Source of the DNA: Bartonella bacilliformis Ver097
GTDB taxonomy: Bacteria; Pseudomonadota; Alphaproteobacteria; Rhizobiales; Rhizobiaceae
DNA: 64,000 bases
NCBI RefSeq assembly: GCF_000709795.1
Contig: NZ_KL503803.1
Location: 62,001-126,000, forward strand
Reading direction: 5' to 3'
In this document: one piece after another, positions 1 to 10,154 of the stretch
Layout: each line of letters begins with the position of its first letter
How positions within the stretch are numbered: position 1 is the first letter of the stretch
The notes under the pieces: model-generated
What the model saw: the letters and a program-made list of their open reading frames with translations, nothing else
Database searches by the model: none
What the model was told of the DNA's origin: nothing
Made by a program: the position numbers and the translations under genes

Positions 1-1045
1 TTATTTGGAACGATTTAAGTGTTGTTATTAGCTGCGGTAAGTCAATATCTACTTTATTTATTTGAGCATTGATCGAAGTGATAGCTGAAATACTTGTTCT
101 GAGAATGGCATTTTGTGCTTCTTTTTGAGCTGCCTGATTTTTCATTTTTTTCGCGTTCAGGTAGGCTTTGATAAGTTTCTCAGGTGTTTCTTCAAGAGGT
201 TTCATTTTTAGGTCAGATATTTTGAGTTCACCAAGAGAAAAAGAAGCATTTTTTTCTTTTCCTTTAAAGATATCGATCATTATATCTTTGAGTGCAATAG
301 AACCAATAACGGTTTTGCTTTGATCATCAGGATTATTTTTACCGGAGATAATTGAGTAGAGATAACTGACATCGATATCATAGGCTTGTATTTTATTGTT
401 TTGGGTGCTCAGATGTATCTGTTTTGTACTATCAAAAGAAGTTGGTGAAAAATCTGGATGGTTAAGATCAACTACATTTTTGATACTTATGGAGCGAATG
501 TGACCATTTTTGAAACCAGAAAGCTGAAAATTCGCTATGTTAAATTTTGAAGTTGGTTTATTCGTATTTTCAGTAAAAATCAATATGTCTGAAGCGTTAA
601 TAGATGAGATGTTTACACGCATAAGCGATTGCAAAATGCGGGATGTAATTGTGACATCTTTGTTTTTCAGGGATATATTACTAATAGAAATTTGGGGGAT
701 TTGTAGATGAATATCATTGTATTTTAAATCAACATCATAAAGTGTAAAAGTGCCAGGAATAAAAGCGATAGGAGGGCGACCTGAAATAGCACCAACCTTA
801 AGAGATACGTTTTCTGGGGTTGGTAAAGTGACATTGGTCAGATTAACTTTTCCTATAATACTGACTTCGGATTTTTCTGCATTGATGGAATGGCGAGCGA
901 TCTCATTTTTTACAAAGCTATCGAGGTGGGGTTTTGCCATATAAAAAACACCGATAACTATGATGGCAAAAATTGTAACAAATCCAACAATACAGGTTAG
1001 CCAGTATTTATAGTTGTATTGATATTTATCATGAAAATTGACCAT
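1..1045 (-). CDS. Membrane-anchored hypothetical protein, C-terminus beyond the window
   Basis: The frame is open from an ATG at 1045 down to the left edge without a stop, so at least 348 residues are present and the C-terminus lies outside. Residues about 15-36 form one hydrophobic segment after a short polar start, typical of a type II membrane anchor with the bulk of the protein in the periplasm. The rest is rich in beta-like alternating residues, with a charged helix (several KK/EE pairs) around residues 285-325. The layout resembles AsmA/DUF748-type proteins, but I cannot name a family motif, so the function is unknown. It is divergent from the next gene. Confidence 0.85.
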   Translation of the reverse strand, partial: MVNFHDKYQYNYKYWLTCIVGFVTIFAIIVIGVFYMAKPHLDSFVKNEIARHSINAEKSEVSIIGKVNLTNVTLPTPENVSLKVGAISGRPPIAFIPGTFTLYDVDLKYNDIHLQIPQISISNISLKNKDVTITSRILQSLMRVNISSINASDILIFTENTNKPTSKFNIANFQLSGFKNGHIRSISIKNVVDLNHPDFSPTSFDSTKQIHLSTQNNKIQAYDIDVSYLYSIISGKNNPDDQSKTVIGSIALKDIMIDIFKGKEKNASFSLGELKISDLKMKPLEETPEKLIKAYLNAKKMKNQAAQKEAQNAILRTSISAITSINAQINKVDIDLPQLITTLKSFQI

Positions 1046-1554
1046 TATTTTTCTTTCGATGTTATAACTACATGTGTAGAGTAAGATAAGTTTCTTTTAA
1101 AAAACTATAGAGGCTTAGATATGGCACGCAAATGAGATATTTGTCTGTCTCCTTTTGCAGGTAGAATAACTACATTTTTTGCAACAAATTTCTATCAACT
1201 GTTACCAATCTTTTCTAGTTTCTGTATGTACAAAAAAATATAATAACAGAAAAAATTATACTGACCATAATCTTAATTATTTGCTATATAAGCTCATTAT
1301 CTGGAGAGCTATCATATCTTCAATGATTGACAGAGAGTTGTGTATCTTTTTATGGAGTAAGATACTAAAATTGCATATTTATCGAGAGATTATGTAAAGG
1401 TTTTAAATGAGCGTTATTGTAAAAAGTCCGTATATGAGGATATATGTTGATTTTGAGTTAATTTACTAATTTTAGGATTTTAATTTATTAAGGATATCAT
1501 TTTAATCTATTATGCGTAAAATGCAGAAGTTAAACTTTTTCCAAGGTAAGATAT
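1046..1554. other. AT-rich intergenic region between divergent genes
   Basis: About 0.5 kb without a supportable gene. A 72-codon open frame at 1179-1397 has no ribosome binding site and no family features, so I treat it as chance. The region must hold the promoters of the two divergent flanking genes, but no clear -35/-10 pair stands out. Confidence 0.6.
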
Positions 1555-2226
1555 ATGTCGTACGATAGTTTTATTCATGAAGTCAATGAAGAGTTTCGTC
1601 AGGAGAAGGTCTATGCTTTTTTGAAACGTTACGGTTTTTTGGTTATTGTTGCAGCTATCATTTTTATATTAGCGATAGTTGGTTATCAAATTTACAGCCA
1701 TAAGAAAATGAATGAGGCTAGAAATATTGGTGATACATTTATAAAAAGTCTTAGTTTAGCGGACTCACATGATTTTGATCAGGCGATGAATCAGTTAAAG
1801 CTTGTTAAAGCATCTAATTTTGCAGGTTATCCTTTTCTTGCTCGTTTGCGTGAAGCTTCTTTATTAAGTGAACAAGGTGATGCTGTTCGAGCAGTAGAAA
1901 TGTTTGACACGGTTGCATTTGATGAAAAGGCACCGCAGATTTTGCAGAAAGTAGCAAAAATTCGGGCAGCTTATATTTTGGTTGATATAGGCACATTGGA
2001 TGATGTTAAAAAACGTGTTCAGGATATAGCAAATGATATTGATCCTATGCGCATATCTGCAAGAGAGGCTTTGGGCCTTGCTGCTTACAAAGCTGATAAG
2101 ATGGATGAAGCTATTTATTATTTTCAAAAAATTTCTGAAGAAGGTAATTTAGGGATAAAAATAGTTGAGCGAGCAAAAATTATGCTTGAACTCATTCAAG
2201 CTGAAGGCAAGATGAATAAGGGATAA
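1555..2226 (+). CDS. YfgM-like tetratricopeptide protein
   Basis: A 223-residue protein with a cytoplasmic N-terminus, one transmembrane helix at about residues 28-46 and a periplasmic helical domain. The N-terminus (acidic residues, then KRYGFL and the helix) and the helical repeats match the YfgM/TPR_21 family. In enterobacteria that family works with the SecYEG-PpiD periplasmic chaperone network. The start has a purine-rich site (AAGGTAAG) just upstream. It sits five bases before der, the same pairing as yfgM-yfgL-der in other proteobacteria, which supports the assignment and points to one transcript. The precise role in this organism is inferred. Confidence 0.85.
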   Translation: MSYDSFIHEVNEEFRQEKVYAFLKRYGFLVIVAAIIFILAIVGYQIYSHKKMNEARNIGDTFIKSLSLADSHDFDQAMNQLKLVKASNFAGYPFLARLREASLLSEQGDAVRAVEMFDTVAFDEKAPQILQKVAKIRAAYILVDIGTLDDVKKRVQDIANDIDPMRISAREALGLAAYKADKMDEAIYYFQKISEEGNLGIKIVERAKIMLELIQAEGKMNKG

Positions 2227-2230
2227 CTTG

Positions 2231-3652
2231 ATGAGCCTTACCATTGCTATAGTGGGTCGCCCTAATGTTGGAAAGTCAACCTTATTTAATCGTCTAGTTG
2301 GAAAAAAATTAGCTCTGGTTGATGATAATCCCGGTGTTACACGTGATCGGCGTATCCATGCTGCAAGGTTCCAGGATCTGTATTTTGACGTAATTGACAC
2401 GGCTGGTTTGGAAGAAGCTGAGGATCATACACTTGAAGGTCGTATGCGCTCTCAGACAAAGGTTGCTATCGATGAAGCAGATCTCATTTTGTTTGTGCTT
2501 GATGCAAAGAGTGGGATAACATCAAGTGATTTTAATTTTGCTTCTTTGGTGCGTAAATCAGAAAAACCAATTGTGCTTGTTGCTAACAAATCTGAATCAA
2601 AAGCAGCGATAGAAGGAAAATATGAAGCATGGTCATTGGGATTGGGGGAGCCTTGTGCAATATCTGCTGAGCATGGTTTAGGTCTTTCGGATCTTCGTGA
2701 TGCAATTGTGGATGCTATTGGTCAAGAGAAAGCTTTTGATCATAAAAAAGAAGAAGATACGATTATACAGTCTGCGTCTGTTGGTGATCATGATGATGAT
2801 CTAGAAGAAGAGGGGTGTATTTATGATGAAAGTGCACCTATTCGAATAGCCATTGTCGGTCGTCCGAATACAGGAAAATCGACACTCATTAATAGTATGT
2901 TGGGGAAGAATCGTTTATTAACAGGGCCAGAGGCAGGCGTTACGCGTGATTCTATTTCTATAGATTGGGAATGGCGTAGTCATCATATAAAACTCTTTGA
3001 TACGGCAGGTTTGCGTAGAAAATCAAAAATTCAAGGAAAGTTAGAGAAGCTTTCTGTTGCAGATACTTTACGTGCAATCCGTTTTACAGAAGTTGTGGTG
3101 ATCGTTTTTGATTCAACTACACCTTTTGAAAAGCAGGACCTACAAATTGTTGATCTTGTGATTCGTGAAGGACGCGTTCCTATTATTGCCTTTAATAAAT
3201 GGGATCTTATTGAAAATTGTCAGGAAATATTGACTGATTTGTATGAAAAATGTGCTCGTCTTCTTCCTCAAGTTCATGGTTTGAGAGCTATCCCTTTATC
3301 AGGTCAATATGGTCAAGGAATTGATAAGCTCATGGAAAACATCACGATGATTCACCGTATATGGAATCGTCGTGTTTCTACAGGAAAACTCAACCGTTGG
3401 CTCGAAACAGTTGTAACACGTCATCCGCCACCAGCGGTTTCTGGGCGTAGACTTAAGGTTAAATATATAACGCAGATTAAGACACGCCCTCCTGGATTTA
3501 TGATATCTTGTTCACGACCAGAGGTTATGCCTCAATCATATTTGCGTTATCTTTCTAATGGCTTACGCGATGCATTTGATATGCCAGGTGTCCCAATTCG
3601 ATTATCGTTGCGGACATCTGATAATCCTTTTGTAGGAAGCGCAAAAAAGTGA
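2231..3652 (+). CDS. der: GTPase Der (EngA), ribosome assembly
   Basis: Der is an essential tandem GTPase needed to mature the 50S subunit. Two complete G domains are visible. The first has GRPNVGKST near residue 8, GVTRDR, DTAG and NKSE. The second starts near residue 208 with GRPNTGKST, then [14 protein letters not shown] and NKWD. A KH-like domain fills the last ~110 residues, ending in a typical basic tail. An upstream TTG at 2228 is in frame, but the ATG at 2231 has better spacing from the AAGGGA site inside the end of the preceding gene. The linker between the G domains is long and acidic (DDDLEEEG). Length is normal for alphaproteobacteria. Confidence 0.97.
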   Translation: MSLTIAIVGRPNVGKSTLFNRLVGKKLALVDDNPGVTRDRRIHAARFQDLYFDVIDTAGLEEAEDHTLEGRMRSQTKVAIDEADLILFVLDAKSGITSSDFNFASLVRKSEKPIVLVANKSESKAAIEGKYEAWSLGLGEPCAISAEHGLGLSDLRDAIVDAIGQEKAFDHKKEEDTIIQSASVGDHDDDLEEEGCIYDESAPIRIAIVGRPNTGKSTLINSMLGKNRLLTGPEAGVTRDSISIDWEWRSHHIKLFDTAGLRRKSKIQGKLEKLSVADTLRAIRFTEVVVIVFDSTTPFEKQDLQIVDLVIREGRVPIIAFNKWDLIENCQEILTDLYEKCARLLPQVHGLRAIPLSGQYGQGIDKLMENITMIHRIWNRRVSTGKLNRWLETVVTRHPPPAVSGRRLKVKYITQIKTRPPGFMISCSRPEVMPQSYLRYLSNGLRDAFDMPGVPIRLSLRTSDNPFVGSAKK

Positions 3653-3883
3653 CATTTTTTTAAGTAATTTTTGATTTTTTTAAATTAACAGAATTTACAC
3701 TTAATAACCGATTTAGAAATCGACTTAATTGTTTGTTGGATAATGTTTTTTAAAAATTACCTATAAGGATTAATCATATTTTGTGCAAAGAGATGTTTTC
3801 TGTGTTACTTCAATTTGCAGAACGTACTCGTAAATTTAGGGTTGATATTGAAAAAATCTTTGGGGTAGACTCTTTTTGCTGAC
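3653..3883. other. Intergenic region downstream of der
   Basis: T-rich sequence directly follows the der stop, but I see no GC-rich stem, so no terminator is called. A 29-codon open frame (3793-3882) starts at an ATG without a good ribosome binding site and ends at the putative atp promoter. Its peptide is not recognisable and it is most likely chance or a relic. Confidence 0.5.
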
Positions 3884-3912
3884 TTGACGAATAAATACAG
3901 TAACAATATGCT
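3884..3912 (+). promoter_or_regulatory. Candidate promoter of the F0 ATP synthase operon
   Basis: TTGACG (3884-3889) and TATGCT (3907-3912) are separated by 17 bases, a good housekeeping sigma factor arrangement. The transcript would start near 3920, some 45 bases before the atpI ATG. This is a motif match only. Confidence 0.5.
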
Positions 3913-3966
3913 GCGTGAGACTTTATAGAGTGTGTTTTGACTTTACTTTGTTATTGGGAGCTGATC

Positions 3967-4398
3967 ATGGCGCAGGGCAATAGGCCTGTCATGCCACAAA
4001 GAGAGACTGAAAAACGAAAACAAGAGGATTTTTTCCATTTAGAGAATTTGGCAGACAATTTGGAATGTCGTAGTCGGAATTTGGAGTTGTCTTTAATACG
4101 CAAGGAAGTGTTCAAAAAACAAGAAGCTGAGAGCGATAGCAAAGGACTGCAAAATGGAGTGGCACGCGCTATTAATTTGTCAAGTGAGTTTTTGGCTAGT
4201 GTTATTGTCGGTGTTGTGTTGGGGTTAATGTTTGATAAATTAGTAGGTTCGTTGCCTTGGGGGTTAGTGTTTTTCCTTTTTCTTGGGTTCGCTGCTGGTA
4301 TATTGAATATTCTTCGGTTTGTGGGATATATGACTCCCAGTCAATTAGAGCACGGCGTATTATGCCAAAATAAAGAAATTAGTAAGTCCGATATATGA
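3967..4398 (+). CDS. atpI: ATP synthase F0 assembly protein AtpI
   Basis: A 143-residue protein with a long charged N-terminal half and two hydrophobic helices at about residues 65-85 and 92-115, joined by a short loop. This is the layout of alphaproteobacterial AtpI, which helps c-ring assembly and Mg uptake for the F0 sector. It starts the F0 operon, directly before atpB. I chose the ATG at 3967, preceded by GGGAG with 6-base spacing, over an in-frame TTG 30 bases upstream. AtpI proteins are weakly conserved, so the name rests on topology and position. Confidence 0.88.
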   Translation: MAQGNRPVMPQRETEKRKQEDFFHLENLADNLECRSRNLELSLIRKEVFKKQEAESDSKGLQNGVARAINLSSEFLASVIVGVVLGLMFDKLVGSLPWGLVFFLFLGFAAGILNILRFVGYMTPSQLEHGVLCQNKEISKSDI

Positions 4399-4405
4399 GG
4401 TTGAA

Positions 4406-5164
4406 GTGACGTCACACGCTCCAGATCCTATTCATCAATTTGAGATTTCACGGCTAATTAATGTTTCCATAGGGAATATAGATTTTTCGTTTACAAACGT
4501 ATCATTTTTTATAATTGCTACAGTTGTTTTATCTTCAGTATTTTTATTTATTTCATCGTCAAGTCGTCGGTTAGTTCCAACACGGATGCAATCTATTTCT
4601 GAAATGGCATATGAGTTTGTGGCATCAACTTTACGTGAATCTGCTGGTGTGCAGGGCATGAAGTTTTTTCCTTTAGTTTTTGCGTTGTTTGTTTTTATTT
4701 TGGTTGCTAACTTTATAGGCCTTTTCCCTTATTTTTATACGATTACCTCTCAGATTATGATTACTTTTTCGCTAGCGATGTTGGTGATCTTGACAGTAAT
4801 TGGTTGTGGTTTTTACAAGCACGGATTTGGTTTTTTAAAATTGTTTGTGCCCAATGGTGTGCCTGTCGTGATTTTGCCTTTGGTTACGGTAATAGAGGTT
4901 ATTTCTTTTTTCTCTCGCCCTATTAGTCTTTCGCTTCGTCTTTTTGCTAATATGCTTGCTGGTCACATCACGCTCAAAGTGTTTTCTGGCTTTATTGTTT
5001 CAATGGTTGGGTTAGGATTTATAGGTGTTGGTGGTTCAATTCTTCCACTTATTATGACTGTAGCAATTACTGCTCTTGAATTTTTAGTAGCGTTTCTTCA
5101 GGCTTATGTCTTTACGGTTTTGACCTGTATGTATCTCAATGATGCCGTACATCCAGGACATTAA
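4406..5164 (+). CDS. atpB: ATP synthase F0 subunit a
   Basis: Subunit a forms the two proton half-channels next to the c-ring. The 252-residue sequence has five to six transmembrane helices. It shows the conserved helix with the essential arginine ([14 protein letters not shown], around residue 177) and the late helix ending in [12 protein letters not shown]. The start is a GTG, with GAGG five bases upstream overlapping the end of atpI. An ATG is absent nearby and the [13 protein letters not shown]-terminus is typical of the Bartonella/Brucella protein. It lies in the atpI-B-E-F'-F operon. Confidence 0.97.
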   Translation: MTSHAPDPIHQFEISRLINVSIGNIDFSFTNVSFFIIATVVLSSVFLFISSSSRRLVPTRMQSISEMAYEFVASTLRESAGVQGMKFFPLVFALFVFILVANFIGLFPYFYTITSQIMITFSLAMLVILTVIGCGFYKHGFGFLKLFVPNGVPVVILPLVTVIEVISFFSRPISLSLRLFANMLAGHITLKVFSGFIVSMVGLGFIGVGGSILPLIMTVAITALEFLVAFLQAYVFTVLTCMYLNDAVHPGH

Positions 5165-5218
5165 TAAAATTGGTGGATTTCCGTCAAACAATGCAATTTC
5201 GCTTCAAAGGAGAATAAT

Positions 5219-5449
5219 ATGGAATTAGTACTTGCAGCAAAATATCTTGGCGCTGGTCTTGCCTGTTTGGGTATGGCTGGAACAGCATTGGGTCTTGGTA
5301 ATATTTTTGGTAGCTATCTTTCTGGTGCGCTACGTAATCCGTCAGCAGCAGATAGCCAATTTGGTCGTTTGGTTTTTGGTTTTGCTGTAACAGAAGCTTT
5401 GGGTATTTTTTCGTTACTTATAGCTCTTTTGCTTCTTTTCGCAGTTTGA
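5219..5449 (+). CDS. atpE: ATP synthase F0 subunit c
   Basis: A 76-residue two-helix hairpin protein that forms the rotating c-ring. The first helix is glycine-rich (the LGAGLACLGMAG region). The polar loop has the conserved RNPSA, and the second helix carries the proton-binding glutamate in VTEALG, near residue 60. A strong AAAGGAG site lies just upstream, in keeping with the high translation needed for a subunit present in many copies. It is followed by a perfect hairpin before the b' gene. Confidence 0.98.
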   Translation: MELVLAAKYLGAGLACLGMAGTALGLGNIFGSYLSGALRNPSAADSQFGRLVFGFAVTEALGIFSLLIALLLLFAV

Positions 5450-5464
5450 TCATTTGCAAAAAGG

Positions 5465-5495
5465 TATGTCTGCTCTTTTTTGAAGAGCAGACATA
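5465..5495 (+). terminator. Perfect 13-bp hairpin between atpE and the b' gene
   Basis: A 13-base arm (5465-5477) pairs perfectly with 5483-5495 around a 5-base loop (TTTTG). It lies 16 bases after the atpE stop. The following T tract is weak (TATAGTTTTC), so it probably acts as a partial terminator or as an mRNA-stabilising 3' end. Either would raise atpE output over the downstream b subunits. Confidence 0.7.
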
Positions 5496-5574
5496 TATAG
5501 TTTTCAGTAGCAAGAAAATTAGTTGCGTGTCACATGTTTTAGAGCTTTGAGAGTCGTTTGAAGGATAAAGTAGG

Positions 5575-6150
5575 ATGTTTGTTTCCAGTGCGTATGCACA
5601 AACTTCTGAAGCGCTAATAGAGCGCGTTGAAAATGCGTTAGAGCACGCGGATCGTGTGTTTCCACCTTTTGATTTTTCGCATTTTTGTTCACACTTTTTT
5701 TGGTTGGTGATTTCTTTTGGTTTCTTTTATTTTTTCATTGCTCGTGTGATTGTGCCGCGTATTGGCTATACTATTGAAACTCGTCGGGATCGTATTGCAT
5801 CTGATTTAGATCGAGCAATGCTCATGAAACAGGAAGCGGATACTGTTGTTGAAGTTTATGAGCGTAAATTAGCAGAAGCTCGTTTACAGGCATATGCTAT
5901 AACTCAGAAGACAAGTGATGAAATTAAAGCAAAAACTGAGCTAGAACGAAAAGAAATTGAAACAAGTTTAGACAAAAAACTGGCAGATGCTGAAGGTCAA
6001 ATAGCAAAAATTCGAGATAAGGCTGTGCAGAATATTGGTTTAATTGCAGAAGAAGTGGTGCCTGAAATTGTTAAAAAATTGATTGATGTTGAAGTCAATA
6101 AAGAATCTGTTAGCCTGGCTGTTAAAGCTGCAGACAATCAAGGATCATAA
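5575..6150 (+). CDS. atpF2: ATP synthase F0 subunit b' (peripheral stalk)
   Basis: The b' subunit pairs with b to form the peripheral stalk in alphaproteobacteria. The 191-residue protein has an N-terminal extension ending in a helix at about residues 38-60 ([12 protein letters not shown]). The invariant arginine region follows (IETRRDRI), then a long alanine/glutamate-rich coiled coil. It precedes the shorter b gene by two bases, the usual order. The N-terminal 30 residues are loosely conserved, so the exact start is less sure than the identity. Confidence 0.94.
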   Translation: MFVSSAYAQTSEALIERVENALEHADRVFPPFDFSHFCSHFFWLVISFGFFYFFIARVIVPRIGYTIETRRDRIASDLDRAMLMKQEADTVVEVYERKLAEARLQAYAITQKTSDEIKAKTELERKEIETSLDKKLADAEGQIAKIRDKAVQNIGLIAEEVVPEIVKKLIDVEVNKESVSLAVKAADNQGS

Positions 6151-6152
6151 GG

Positions 6153-6632
6153 ATGACTGATACATTTTGGGCTTTTATTGGATTAATCCTGTTTTTAGCA
6201 CTTCTATTCTATTTCAAAGTTCCAGCTATGGCACTACGTGGTCTTGATGAGCGAGCAAAGCGTATTGCAAGTGAGCTTGATGAAGCTCTTCGTCTTCGTG
6301 AAGAAGCACAGGAGATATTAGCTGAATATCAGAAAAAATGTGCAGGAATAGAGAAAGACGTGCAAGAAATTATTACTGCTGCTAAGCATGAAGCTGAAAT
6401 TATTGTTGCTGAAGCTCGCGTGAAAACGGAAGAATATGTGAAAAATCGCAATAAATTAGTAGAGCAAAAAATTGCTCAAGCAGAATCTAATGCGATTCAA
6501 GAAATTTCTTCATCTGTTGTCGATTTAGTCATTTTTTCTGCACGTACAATTATTAATAATGAATTAGATAGTAAGAAAGCCGATGATCTAATTAAAGAGT
6601 CTATTATTAAAGTGAAGACAAATCTTCATTGA
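6153..6632 (+). CDS. atpF: ATP synthase F0 subunit b (peripheral stalk)
   Basis: A 159-residue protein with one N-terminal transmembrane helix (about residues 4-22), the LDERAKRIASELDEA segment common to b subunits, and a long coiled coil that reaches F1. An AAGGATG start context links it tightly to the b' gene. It is the last gene of the F0 operon. The F1 genes are not in the window, as expected for alphaproteobacteria. Confidence 0.96.
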   Translation: MTDTFWAFIGLILFLALLFYFKVPAMALRGLDERAKRIASELDEALRLREEAQEILAEYQKKCAGIEKDVQEIITAAKHEAEIIVAEARVKTEEYVKNRNKLVEQKIAQAESNAIQEISSSVVDLVIFSARTIINNELDSKKADDLIKESIIKVKTNLH

Positions 6633-6664
6633 TACGGCTTGATGGGGTCGGTCTATTATTTGTA

Positions 6665-6694
6665 ATCCACATCTTTTTAGAGTTTTTTGTGGAT
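6665..6694 (+). terminator. Weak inverted repeat after atpF
   Basis: ATCCACA (6665-6671) pairs with TGTGGAT (6688-6694) across a T-rich 16-base loop. It is the only stem I see between the convergent atpF and glyS genes. There is no T tail, so termination here is only a possibility. The rest of the 290-base gap shows nothing. Confidence 0.25.
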
Positions 6695-6922
6695 GATCCT
6701 ACATAAGTTTCTAACTTTTGTCTGTCCCACATTTACGTATAATTTTGGTTATTTGTTAATTTTTGATCAGTTTATTAAACATGATTATCTATGATAAAAA
6801 TTGTTTGGGGTTTGACGGAAAAGTTGTTCTTTCATGTTTTGTTTAGCATTTAATGTAAAGAACAATAAATCAGTATAAAGATTGTTGTCTATTAATTAAA
6901 AAGTTGTAATAATTTTTAGTCT

Positions 6923-9145
6923 TTAGATTATAATTTTTGAGAAATCTGCGATGTCTTGTGTAATTGTATGAATGAATTCAAGAAGAGCAAGGCGGTTAGT
7001 ACGAATAGCAGCACTTTTGTCATTTACCAATACTTTTTCGAAAAAATTATCAATAGGTTCTTTGAGGGATGCTAAGACATTAAGTGCAGATAACCAATCT
7101 GTTGTATTGATATGATCGTTAACTTTTTTTTCTGCTGCAACGATTGCTTGATATAACTGTTTTTCTTCGTCTTCAATAAAAATCTCTGGGTTAATTGTGC
7201 TTGTGAATTCATTTCCTTTTTTGCTCTCATTCTCTAGAATGTTTACAGCACGCTTTATAGCAACTAAGAGATTATTACCGTTATTTGTATTGATGAAAGA
7301 AGTGAGCACTTCAATGCGGTGCACAATTAATGAAAAGTCATCAGCATTTTTGGTTAAAACTGCTTCAATAATGTCATGGCGAACTCCTTCATCTTTCAGA
7401 TGAATTTTCAAGCGTTCATGTAAAAAGGACAATAGATCTGATAAAATGTCATCTATTTTTTTTGCAAGTATATCTTGCGTTTGTTTAGATTCTTTTAGGT
7501 ATGCTGCATATTCAGTTTTCTGTTGTAGAAAAATATTAATGGCTTGGTGAAACAATGATGTAAGATTGATTTTGCAGTTATGTGAAAGAATGAGCCTTAT
7601 GACTCCTAACGCAGCTCGTCTTAATGCATAGGGATCTTTTGAACTGGTCGGTTTTTCATTGATGAGCCAAAAACCCACTAGCGTATCAATTTTATCGGCT
7701 AATGCAACAGCTATAGCAACGGGCTCTTGTGGAATGCGATCTGTTGGTCCTAGAGGTCTATAGTGATCTTCGATTGCTTCAGCCACACGAGGATCTTCTC
7801 CCTGAAGGAGTGCATATGTTTTCCCTATAAAACCTTGCAATTCAGGAAATTCGTTGACAATCTCTGTTTGTAAATCAGCTTTGGCAAGCGCCGCTGCTCG
7901 TTTAGCTAACGTGGAGTCTGTTTGCACTATAGATGCAATTTTTTGTACCAAAGCAGAAATCCGTTCTACTTTTTCACCTTGTGTGCCTAATTTAGCATGA
8001 AAAGTGACATTTAAACGATCAAGATTCGCAATTCGTTGATCGAGAGGTTTGTTTAAATCAAGATCAAATTTTTCAGCAAAGGATTTTAAATCCACGATGT
8101 TCAACAAATCACACTGATCTTTTTGCCAAAAATACAATGCATCAGAAAGACGAGCATGTACAACTTTACTGTTACCCTTGATAATTTCTTTACCTTCATC
8201 GTTTGCGAGAATATTAGAGACAAGAATAAAATGGCTAGAGAGTTTAGTTTTCTCACCTTGTTTACGGGTTACAAAGCACTTTTGATTAGTTCGAATGGTT
8301 AAACGAATAATTTCTGGAGGAATATCAAGAAAAGCTTTATCAAAATCTCCCATGAGGACAACAGGCCATTCAACAAGTCCTGCAACCTCTTCTATGAGAG
8401 CGTCATCTTCAACCAGTTCTAAACCATTTGCAAAGCAGAGATTTTGGGCATCAACTAAAATAATATTTTTCCGTCTTTCTACGTCCAGAATGACTTTATG
8501 CGCTTCAAGCTGGGCGATATAGTCGTCAAAGCGGCGTATTTGGATAGGCTTTTCATCACTTAAAAAACGGTGGCCATAGGTTAAATTATTGCTTTTTAGG
8601 GAACCTATTGTAAATGGAATAACGTGTGTTTCACCGCATTGAGGTCCGAAAACGCAAAGGACATTTTGTAAAGGTCGGATCCATCTTAACGCTTCACTTT
8701 TGGCCGAATCTTCACCCCAACGCATTGATTTTGGCCATGGAAAGTTACGAAGAATATCAGGCAAAATTTCAGCAATAATGTCTTCTGCTATACGGCCTTT
8801 TTTAATAATTTTAGCGATATAAAAATCACCTTTTTTGCTATCATGCGCAATGTGTGCTTCAGAAATATTATTGAGGCCTGTAGCACGCAAAAAGCCATCA
8901 ATGATCTTCTGGGGTGATTGCGTACTAGGACCTTTCCGTTCTTCGTGGATATCTTGCGATTTTGTAGAAAGACCACGTATATCTAATGTAAGGCGGCGTG
9001 GTGTCCAATATTCACACGCGGCTTTATAGGTTAAACCGGCATCCACAAGCTTATTGGTAACACATTTTTTAAGATCTGCCGCTGCTTTACGCTGCATACG
9101 AGAAGGGATTTCTTCGCTGAAAAGTTCTAAAAGAAGATCAGACAT
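6923..9145 (-). CDS. glyS: Glycyl-tRNA synthetase beta subunit
   Basis: The 740-residue beta chain of the alpha2beta2 enzyme binds tRNA-Gly and helps charge it with glycine. The N-terminus (LLLELFSEEIPSRMQ) is the family signature. The middle has the conserved RWIRPL and FVTRKQGEK stretches and an HD-like region (EDHYRPLGPTDRIP near residue 470). The C-terminal ~200 residues are an anticodon-binding-like helical domain. Its ATG overlaps the glyQ stop by one base (TAATG), indicating translational coupling. Confidence 0.97.
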   Translation of the reverse strand: MSDLLLELFSEEIPSRMQRKAAADLKKCVTNKLVDAGLTYKAACEYWTPRRLTLDIRGLSTKSQDIHEERKGPSTQSPQKIIDGFLRATGLNNISEAHIAHDSKKGDFYIAKIIKKGRIAEDIIAEILPDILRNFPWPKSMRWGEDSAKSEALRWIRPLQNVLCVFGPQCGETHVIPFTIGSLKSNNLTYGHRFLSDEKPIQIRRFDDYIAQLEAHKVILDVERRKNIILVDAQNLCFANGLELVEDDALIEEVAGLVEWPVVLMGDFDKAFLDIPPEIIRLTIRTNQKCFVTRKQGEKTKLSSHFILVSNILANDEGKEIIKGNSKVVHARLSDALYFWQKDQCDLLNIVDLKSFAEKFDLDLNKPLDQRIANLDRLNVTFHAKLGTQGEKVERISALVQKIASIVQTDSTLAKRAAALAKADLQTEIVNEFPELQGFIGKTYALLQGEDPRVAEAIEDHYRPLGPTDRIPQEPVAIAVALADKIDTLVGFWLINEKPTSSKDPYALRRAALGVIRLILSHNCKINLTSLFHQAINIFLQQKTEYAAYLKESKQTQDILAKKIDDILSDLLSFLHERLKIHLKDEGVRHDIIEAVLTKNADDFSLIVHRIEVLTSFINTNNGNNLLVAIKRAVNILENESKKGNEFTSTINPEIFIEDEEKQLYQAIVAAEKKVNDHINTTDWLSALNVLASLKEPIDNFFEKVLVNDKSAAIRTNRLALLEFIHTITQDIADFSKIII

Positions 9146-10089
9146 TAGGACTTTCCCTTAACATTTATTGTACCAGCTTCAGTTAATAAAAAGGCTTCAC
9201 CGCAACGGCGTGCAAGATCGCGGACACGGAGAATGTAATTTTGTCGTTCAGTTACAGAAATAACACCACGTGCTTGCAAAAGATTAAAGATATGGCTTGC
9301 TTTAATACATTGATCATAAGCTGGTAAGACACATAGGTGAAAATTACTCTCTTTATTGGGTTTCCCAGCCTCAAGAAGTGTAATACATTCGCGTTCTGCA
9401 TCAATGAAATGCTGATGCAGAAGTTTGGTATTCGCAAACTCAAAGTTATAATGTGAATATTCTTGTTCTGCTTGTAAAAAAATATCACCATAACTTATGC
9501 GGTTTTCACTCTCCAAGCCGTTAAAGTTAAGATCATAGACGTTATCGACACTTTGGATATACATTGCCAGGCGTTCAAGTCCATACGTAATTTCTCCTGA
9601 AACAGGAGCGCATTCGATACCACAAACTTTTTGGAAATAAGTAAATTGAGAGATTTCCATTCCATCACACCAACACTCCCATCCGAGCCCCCAAGCTCCA
9701 AGTGTTGGACTTTCCCAATCATCTTCAACAAAGCGAATATCATGAAGATTGGTATCAAGACCGATGGCTTTTAGTGAATTGATGTAAAGCTCTTGTAGAT
9801 TTGGGGGAGAGGGTTTGATAATGACTTGAAATTGATAATAATGCTGTAAACGATTTGGGTTTTTACCATATCGTCCGTCTGTGGGACGCCGGGAAGGTTG
9901 TACATAAGCTGCTTTCCAGGGGCGTGGTCCTAATGAACGTAATGTTGTTGCTGGATGAAAAGTTCCAGCACCTACTTCCATGTCATAAGGTTGCAAAATT
10001 GCACATCCATAGTGAGCCCAGTAATTCTGCAAGGTTAAAATAAGTCCCTGAAAAGAACGTGTAGGATTGAGATGTTCAGACAAGTTCAC
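9145..10089 (-). CDS. glyQ: Glycyl-tRNA synthetase alpha subunit
   Basis: The catalytic class II subunit that forms glycyl-adenylate. Conserved stretches include [15 protein letters not shown], the class II motif 2 region [16 protein letters not shown], and the GLERLAMY segment of motif 3. The 314-residue length is normal. Translation probably starts at a GTG at 10089, with AAGAG eight bases upstream. It heads the glyQ-glyS pair. Confidence 0.97.
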   Translation of the reverse strand: MNLSEHLNPTRSFQGLILTLQNYWAHYGCAILQPYDMEVGAGTFHPATTLRSLGPRPWKAAYVQPSRRPTDGRYGKNPNRLQHYYQFQVIIKPSPPNLQELYINSLKAIGLDTNLHDIRFVEDDWESPTLGAWGLGWECWCDGMEISQFTYFQKVCGIECAPVSGEITYGLERLAMYIQSVDNVYDLNFNGLESENRISYGDIFLQAEQEYSHYNFEFANTKLLHQHFIDAERECITLLEAGKPNKESNFHLCVLPAYDQCIKASHIFNLLQARGVISVTERQNYILRVRDLARRCGEAFLLTEAGTINVKGKS

Positions 10090-10154
10090 GCTTTGTACTC
10101 TTAAATATTGAATGTGCTGACGGATATTAAAATAATTTTACTCTTAATCATTGT

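Noticed and set aside
1179-1397. 72-codon open frame between the first two genes
   Set aside because: No ribosome binding site, AT-driven composition and no recognisable domain.
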